Below, piece by piece: positions 60,672 to 64,000 of a stretch of DNA of 64,000 nt. How positions within the stretch are numbered: position 1 is the stretch's first letter; each line of letters begins with the position of its first letter. The notes beneath the pieces are model-generated. The model had not been told where the DNA came from. It was given only the letters and a program-made list of their open reading frames with translations, and did no database searches. This DNA is from Mesorhizobium amorphae (GTDB taxonomy: Bacteria; Pseudomonadota; Alphaproteobacteria; Rhizobiales; Rhizobiaceae): positions 1 through 64,000 of the forward strand of contig NZ_JHQS01000016.1 in NCBI RefSeq assembly GCF_014843845.1, in the 5' to 3' direction. Position numbers and translations under genes: made by a program.

Positions 60672-61106
60672 TTATAACGCCGCCTTGATCGTTTGGGCAA
60701 ACCGGCGGATGTCGGATTTTTGGTAGGGCTCGCGCATGCCGTGCCCCCAGACCGGCCCCGGCCAGCCGGGATCGCCCTCCGAGCGCGCGATGACATGGAC
60801 GTGCAGCTGGCGCACGATATTGCCAAGCGCGCCTGTGTTGATCTTGGTGCAGCCGGTGGTCCTTTTCAGCGCCTGCGCCACCATATTGGTCTCGAAGGTC
60901 AGCATGGCCTGGTCGAGTGGCGTCATGTCGTGGATTTCCTCCACGCCCGGCCGCTGCGGCACCAGGATCAGCCATGGCCAGCGGCGGTCGTTCATGACCC
61001 TGAGTTCGCACAGGCCGAGCCACATCAGCTGCTCGCTGTCCGCCTCCAGCCTGGCGTCGAGCGTGAATCCGGCCTTGAGGCCCGGCAGCATCGGCGTTTT
61101 CCTCAT
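60672..61106 (-). CDS. HIT domain protein
   Basis: Histidine-triad superfamily protein of 144 residues. The triad region is QLHVHVIAR (100-108): His102 and His104 are present, while the first position of the His-x-His-x-His motif is Gln. The N-terminal part (LMWLGLCELRVMNDRRWPWL) with ILVPQRP is common to rhizobial HIT proteins. It probably hydrolyses or transfers nucleotidyl groups. It is followed by nudC on the same strand after 39 bases. Confidence 0.88.
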   Translation of the reverse strand: MRKTPMLPGLKAGFTLDARLEADSEQLMWLGLCELRVMNDRRWPWLILVPQRPGVEEIHDMTPLDQAMLTFETNMVAQALKRTTGCTKINTGALGNIVRQLHVHVIARSEGDPGWPGPVWGHGMREPYQKSDIRRFAQTIKAAL

Positions 61107-61288
61107 TTTTATGGGCTTTGCAGCGCTTTTTTTGACTCATGAACGCTAGAGCGGCAGCAAGGGGGCTGCAAGCGATTCATTGGCCGGTATTGCGGATTTG
61201 AAGGCCTGCCGGGCGAAGAACCTTCCGGGCCACATGGCGCCAATTCTCGTGCGCCCTTGCATTTCATCGCCGAATTGCCGATATGGAG

Positions 61289-61390
61289 CCTGGGAGGTTG
61301 GTGGTGGACGATCCACTCGCCAACCGGGTCAGGTCCGGAAGGAAGCAGCCCTAACGAGCCCGGAACGGGTCATTGTTCCAGCCTCCCGCC
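61289..61390 (+). ncRNA. ffs: Signal recognition particle RNA, small bacterial type (4.5S)
   Basis: The hallmark of the SRP hairpin is present: GGTCAGGTCCGGAAGGAAGC (61327-61346) with the GGAAG tetraloop, then AGCAGCCCTAACGAGCCC. The closing helix pairs CTGGGAGGTTGG near 61290 with CCAGCCTCCC near 61378-61388. The length of about 100 bases fits the short alphaproteobacterial form. It lies between the HIT gene and dnaX. Exact ends are estimated from the pairing. Confidence 0.93.
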
Positions 61391-61494
61391 TCTTCGCCTT
61401 TCTGTCGCGACATTGACGGCGCCAAGCCGTGCGGGCGAAACTATGCGCAGGAATCGGCCGCCTTCCGTCGCGGTCCTGGGAGCTTTGACGGCGA

Positions 61495-63312
61495 ATGAGC
61501 GAAGCCGGAAATTTGGGGCCTGAAAGTCCGCAGACAGGCAAGGCCGGCGCCTATCGCGTCCTGGCGCGCAAATACCGGCCTTCGAATTTCTCCGAGCTGA
61601 TCGGCCAGGAGCCGATGGTCCGCACGCTGACCAATGCCTTCGCTTCCGGCCGTATCGCCCAGGCCTGGATGCTGACTGGCGTGCGCGGTGTCGGCAAGAC
61701 GACGACGGCGCGCATCCTGGCGCGGGCTCTGAACTACAAAACATCGACAGTCGACCAGCCGTCTGTCGACCTTGCCGTTCTGGGCGAGCATTGCCAGGCG
61801 ATCATGGAAGGCCGCCATGTCGACGTCATCGAGATGGACGCCGCCTCGCACACCGGCATCGACGACATCAGGGACATCATCGAGCGTGTCCGCTATGCGC
61901 CGGTGTCGGCTCGCTACAAGGTCTACATCATCGACGAAGTGCACATGCTCTCCACCCAGGCCTTCAACGGCCTGTTGAAGACGCTGGAAGAGCCGCCGCC
62001 GCATGTCAAGTTCATCTTCGCCACCACCGAAATCCGCAAGGTGCCGATCACGGTTCTGTCGCGCTGCCAGCGTTTCGATCTCAGGCGCATCGACGCCGGC
62101 GCACTGGTCGCGCATCTGACGTCCATTGCCGGCAAGGAAGGCATTGCGGTCGACGACGATGCGCTGGCGATGATCGCTCGCGCCGCCGAAGGCTCGGCCC
62201 GCGATTCGCTTTCCATCCTCGACCAGGCGATCGCCCATGGCAGCGGCGCGGTCAGCGCCGAAGCCGTGCGCGCCATGCTCGGCCTGGCCGACCGCGCCCG
62301 CATCGTCGACCTGTTCGAGCATGTCATGAAGGGCGACGTCGCGGCGGCACTGGCCGAATTCCGCAACCAATACGACACCGGCGCCGATCCGGCCGCGGTG
62401 CTCACCGACCTCGCCGAGTTCAATCATCTGGTTACCCGGCTGCGCTTCGTGCCGACGGCGCTGGATGACGCCTCGCTGTCCGAGGATGAGCGCCGGCGCG
62501 GCGCCGACTTCGCCGGGACGCTTTCGGTCAGGGTGCTGTCCAGGACATGGCAGATGCTTCTGAAAGGCATCCCCGAGGTGCAGTCGTCCAACCGGCCGGT
62601 CAGCGCCGCCGAAATGGTGCTGATCCGGCTGGCGCACGCCGCCGACCTGCCGACGCTGGACGAGGCGCTGAAGTCGCTGGAGGGTGCCGCAGCGGTCCCC
62701 AACAGCGCGCCGCGTTCGAACGGTGCCCCCGCAAATCCCGGCAATGGTGGCAGCGCCAGCGCGGTTGCGCAGGCGCGCATGCCAACGACCGGCGGCGGTG
62801 CGCAGACGATGCGGCTGGTCGAGCCGGCGCCGATGCCCGCTGCCTTCGTGCCGGCGCCGGAACCAGTCGTGGAGGCGCCTGCGGTTCCGGTGAAGTCGCT
62901 GGCCGATATCGCCGCGCTCGCCGACGTCAACCGCGACATAGCCTTCAAGGTGCTGATCAAGCGCTGCGTGCGCCTGGTGCGCATCGAGCCCGGCCGCATC
63001 GACGTCAGCCTGACCGACGACGCGCCGAAGATGCTGCTCAACGACCTGACGACCAAACTGCGCGCCTGGACCGGCCGCAACTGGCTGGTGTCGCTGTCGA
63101 AGGAGGCCGGCGGCCAGACAATGGCCGAGATGGAATCGACGAAACGCGAAAACGCCTTCCTCGATGCCAAGAGCGATCCGACCGTCGCCGCCATCCTGGC
63201 GCGCTTTCCCGGCGCCAAGATCATCGACGTGCGCATTCCCGACACTCCGGAAGCCGACGACGCCGGGGCCGACCTGCCGGTCGATCCGGCGGCGGACGAC
63301 GAAGAAAACTGA
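61495..63312 (+). CDS. dnaX: DNA polymerase III subunit gamma/tau
   Basis: Clamp-loader ATPase of 605 residues. Walker [10 protein letters not shown] is at 62-70, Walker [11 protein letters not shown] near 144, and the sensor region [20 protein letters not shown] follows. The zinc-binding loop that usually has four cysteines reads [20 protein letters not shown] with a single Cys at about 100 afterwards, a loss shared by other Rhizobiales as I recall. A Pro/Ala-rich linker (about 400-470) precedes the tau-like C-terminus. It is followed by ybaB after 17 bases. Confidence 0.95.
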   Translation: MSEAGNLGPESPQTGKAGAYRVLARKYRPSNFSELIGQEPMVRTLTNAFASGRIAQAWMLTGVRGVGKTTTARILARALNYKTSTVDQPSVDLAVLGEHCQAIMEGRHVDVIEMDAASHTGIDDIRDIIERVRYAPVSARYKVYIIDEVHMLSTQAFNGLLKTLEEPPPHVKFIFATTEIRKVPITVLSRCQRFDLRRIDAGALVAHLTSIAGKEGIAVDDDALAMIARAAEGSARDSLSILDQAIAHGSGAVSAEAVRAMLGLADRARIVDLFEHVMKGDVAAALAEFRNQYDTGADPAAVLTDLAEFNHLVTRLRFVPTALDDASLSEDERRRGADFAGTLSVRVLSRTWQMLLKGIPEVQSSNRPVSAAEMVLIRLAHAADLPTLDEALKSLEGAAAVPNSAPRSNGAPANPGNGGSASAVAQARMPTTGGGAQTMRLVEPAPMPAAFVPAPEPVVEAPAVPVKSLADIAALADVNRDIAFKVLIKRCVRLVRIEPGRIDVSLTDDAPKMLLNDLTTKLRAWTGRNWLVSLSKEAGGQTMAEMESTKRENAFLDAKSDPTVAAILARFPGAKIIDVRIPDTPEADDAGADLPVDPAADDEEN

Positions 63313-63329
63313 AAACAGAGGACCAAGCG

Positions 63330-63653
63330 ATGAAAGATCTTCTCGGCCTGATGGGCAAGGCGAAGGAAATGCAGGCCAAGTTCCAGGCCATGCAGGACGA
63401 GATCGCCACGCTGGAAGCCACCGGCCAGGCCGGCGGCGGCCTGGTCAGTGTCACGCTGACCGGCAAGTTCGAGATGAAGTCGCTGAAGATCGATCCGTCG
63501 CTGTTCAAGGAAGACGAGGTCGAGATTCTCGAGGACCTGCTTCTCGCCGCCCACAATGACGCCAAAAATAAGGTTGAGCAGGTCATGCAGGAGAAGACCA
63601 AGGCGCTGACGGCAGGCTTGCCGATACCGCCGGGAATGAAATTGCCGTTCTGA
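63330..63653 (+). CDS. ybaB: YbaB/EbfC family nucleoid-associated protein
   Basis: Small DNA-binding protein of 107 residues. It starts [20 protein letters not shown] (coiled-coil helix), continues [20 protein letters not shown] and ends [12 protein letters not shown], all typical of YbaB. AGAGGACC precedes the ATG. The dnaX-ybaB order is conserved in bacteria; recR, often the next gene, does not follow directly. Confidence 0.94.
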   Translation: MKDLLGLMGKAKEMQAKFQAMQDEIATLEATGQAGGGLVSVTLTGKFEMKSLKIDPSLFKEDEVEILEDLLLAAHNDAKNKVEQVMQEKTKALTAGLPIPPGMKLPF

Positions 63654-63867
63654 GCCGGCTCCGACCAGTTAATTGATTATGAACGAAAATTGGACGCAGG
63701 GGCTGTTGTTAAGGCTTTCCCCGGCTTTGTTCACGCTGGCATTTCCAAGCATTTATAAAGTTTTACCTATGCTGCACGAATGCTAATCCTTTAGCCATCT
63801 TTTTGCCGTTAAGAGTCTCATTCTTGCCACATCTCGGGGCGGGCTGGCAGCTGAAAATGAGGCATTT

Positions 63868-64000
63868 TTGTTGATCGCGACGCGATGGAAGACGCCGCTG
63901 CTGCTTAGCATCGTCACTTCTCCCCTGTTCCTGGCCGGTTGCAGCCAGACCACCACGCACGGCATGTCGGTCGCCAGCCTGACCAATGCCATCACGCCAA
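63868..64000 (+). CDS. Putative lipoprotein, N-terminal part (cut by window edge)
   Basis: About 44 residues are visible to the window end. A TTG at 63868 or 63871 starts a peptide with KTPLLLSIVTSPLFLAGCSQ, a lipoprotein signal with lipobox LAGC, followed by TTTHGMSVASLTNAITP. The start is uncertain because no clear ribosome site precedes it. The 214 bases between ybaB and this gene hold an AT-rich stretch (63740-63775) that may be its promoter. The product cannot be identified from this part. Confidence 0.6.
   Translation, partial: MLIATRWKTPLLLSIVTSPLFLAGCSQTTTHGMSVASLTNAITP

Noticed and set aside
1..64000. CRISPR arrays, prophage structural genes, toxin-antitoxin pairs, rRNA genes
   Set aside because: No regularly spaced repeats, phage proteins or other such features were seen in the window.

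Overview
The window looks like chromosomal DNA of a GC-rich alphaproteobacterium of the Rhizobiales, most likely Mesorhizobium or a close relative. The clues are the three-gene transhydrogenase (split PntA), the yejA-yejA-yejB-yejE-yejF transporter with two binding proteins, the short SRP RNA next to dnaX-ybaB, a DnaX with most of its zinc-site cysteines missing, and long intergenic palindromes of a rhizobial type. The genus is inferred from overall protein style, not from a marker gene.

Layout. 1-1.9 kb: pntAa-pntAb-pntB, reading out of the left edge. 2-7.8 kb: a lone short-chain dehydrogenase (SDR) and a four-gene sugar-type ABC importer. 8.2-20 kb: a class III aminotransferase and the biotin transporter bioY; a LysR regulator; then a forward operon of pxpA, a small biotin carrier, a biotin carboxylase, pxpB, pxpC, an aldehyde dehydrogenase, a small barrel protein, a quinone-oxidoreductase-like protein and a PcaF-type thiolase. 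20-31.8 kb: a tightly overlapped 12-gene reverse operon (two class III CoA-transferases, NIPSNAP protein, BadI-like ring-opening hydrolase, acyl-CoA ligase, enoyl-CoA hydratase, two SDRs, acyl-CoA dehydrogenase, three 3-hydroxyacyl-CoA dehydrogenase-type proteins). 32-35.7 kb: a sigma-54 activator, a small protein behind a good -24/-12 promoter, and an orphan amino-acid-type binding protein behind a structured leader. 35.8-37.8 kb: a divergent LysR/oxidoreductase pair. 37.8-40.2 kb: transposase debris, a 3' tRNA fragment, a P4-type integrase and tRNA-Thr(CGU). 40.5-64 kb: mostly housekeeping genes (ligase/exonuclease repair pair, methyltransferase, yej transporter, cytochrome c, kdsB, pheA, nudC, HIT protein, ffs, dnaX, ybaB).

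How the accessory genes may work together (inference). The carboxylase (AccC), carrier (AccB) and PxpB/PxpC correspond to the domains of urea carboxylase but are separate genes, and PxpA is the usual partner of PxpBC in lactam (5-oxoproline) opening. With an omega-type aminotransferase, an aldehyde dehydrogenase and a 3-oxoadipyl-CoA-type thiolase nearby, a route lactam -> omega-amino acid -> semialdehyde -> dicarboxylate -> CoA-linked beta-oxidation is plausible, with BioY supplying biotin. A palindrome CTATCT-N7-AGATAG occurs before both bioY and lysR/pxpA, which suggests one regulator. The reverse operon resembles the cyclohexanecarboxylate (ali/bad) route and has its own sigma-54 promoter beside the sigma-54 activator gene. 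The 2-40 kb block between pntA and tRNA-Thr may be a catabolic island, but no second attachment site was found.
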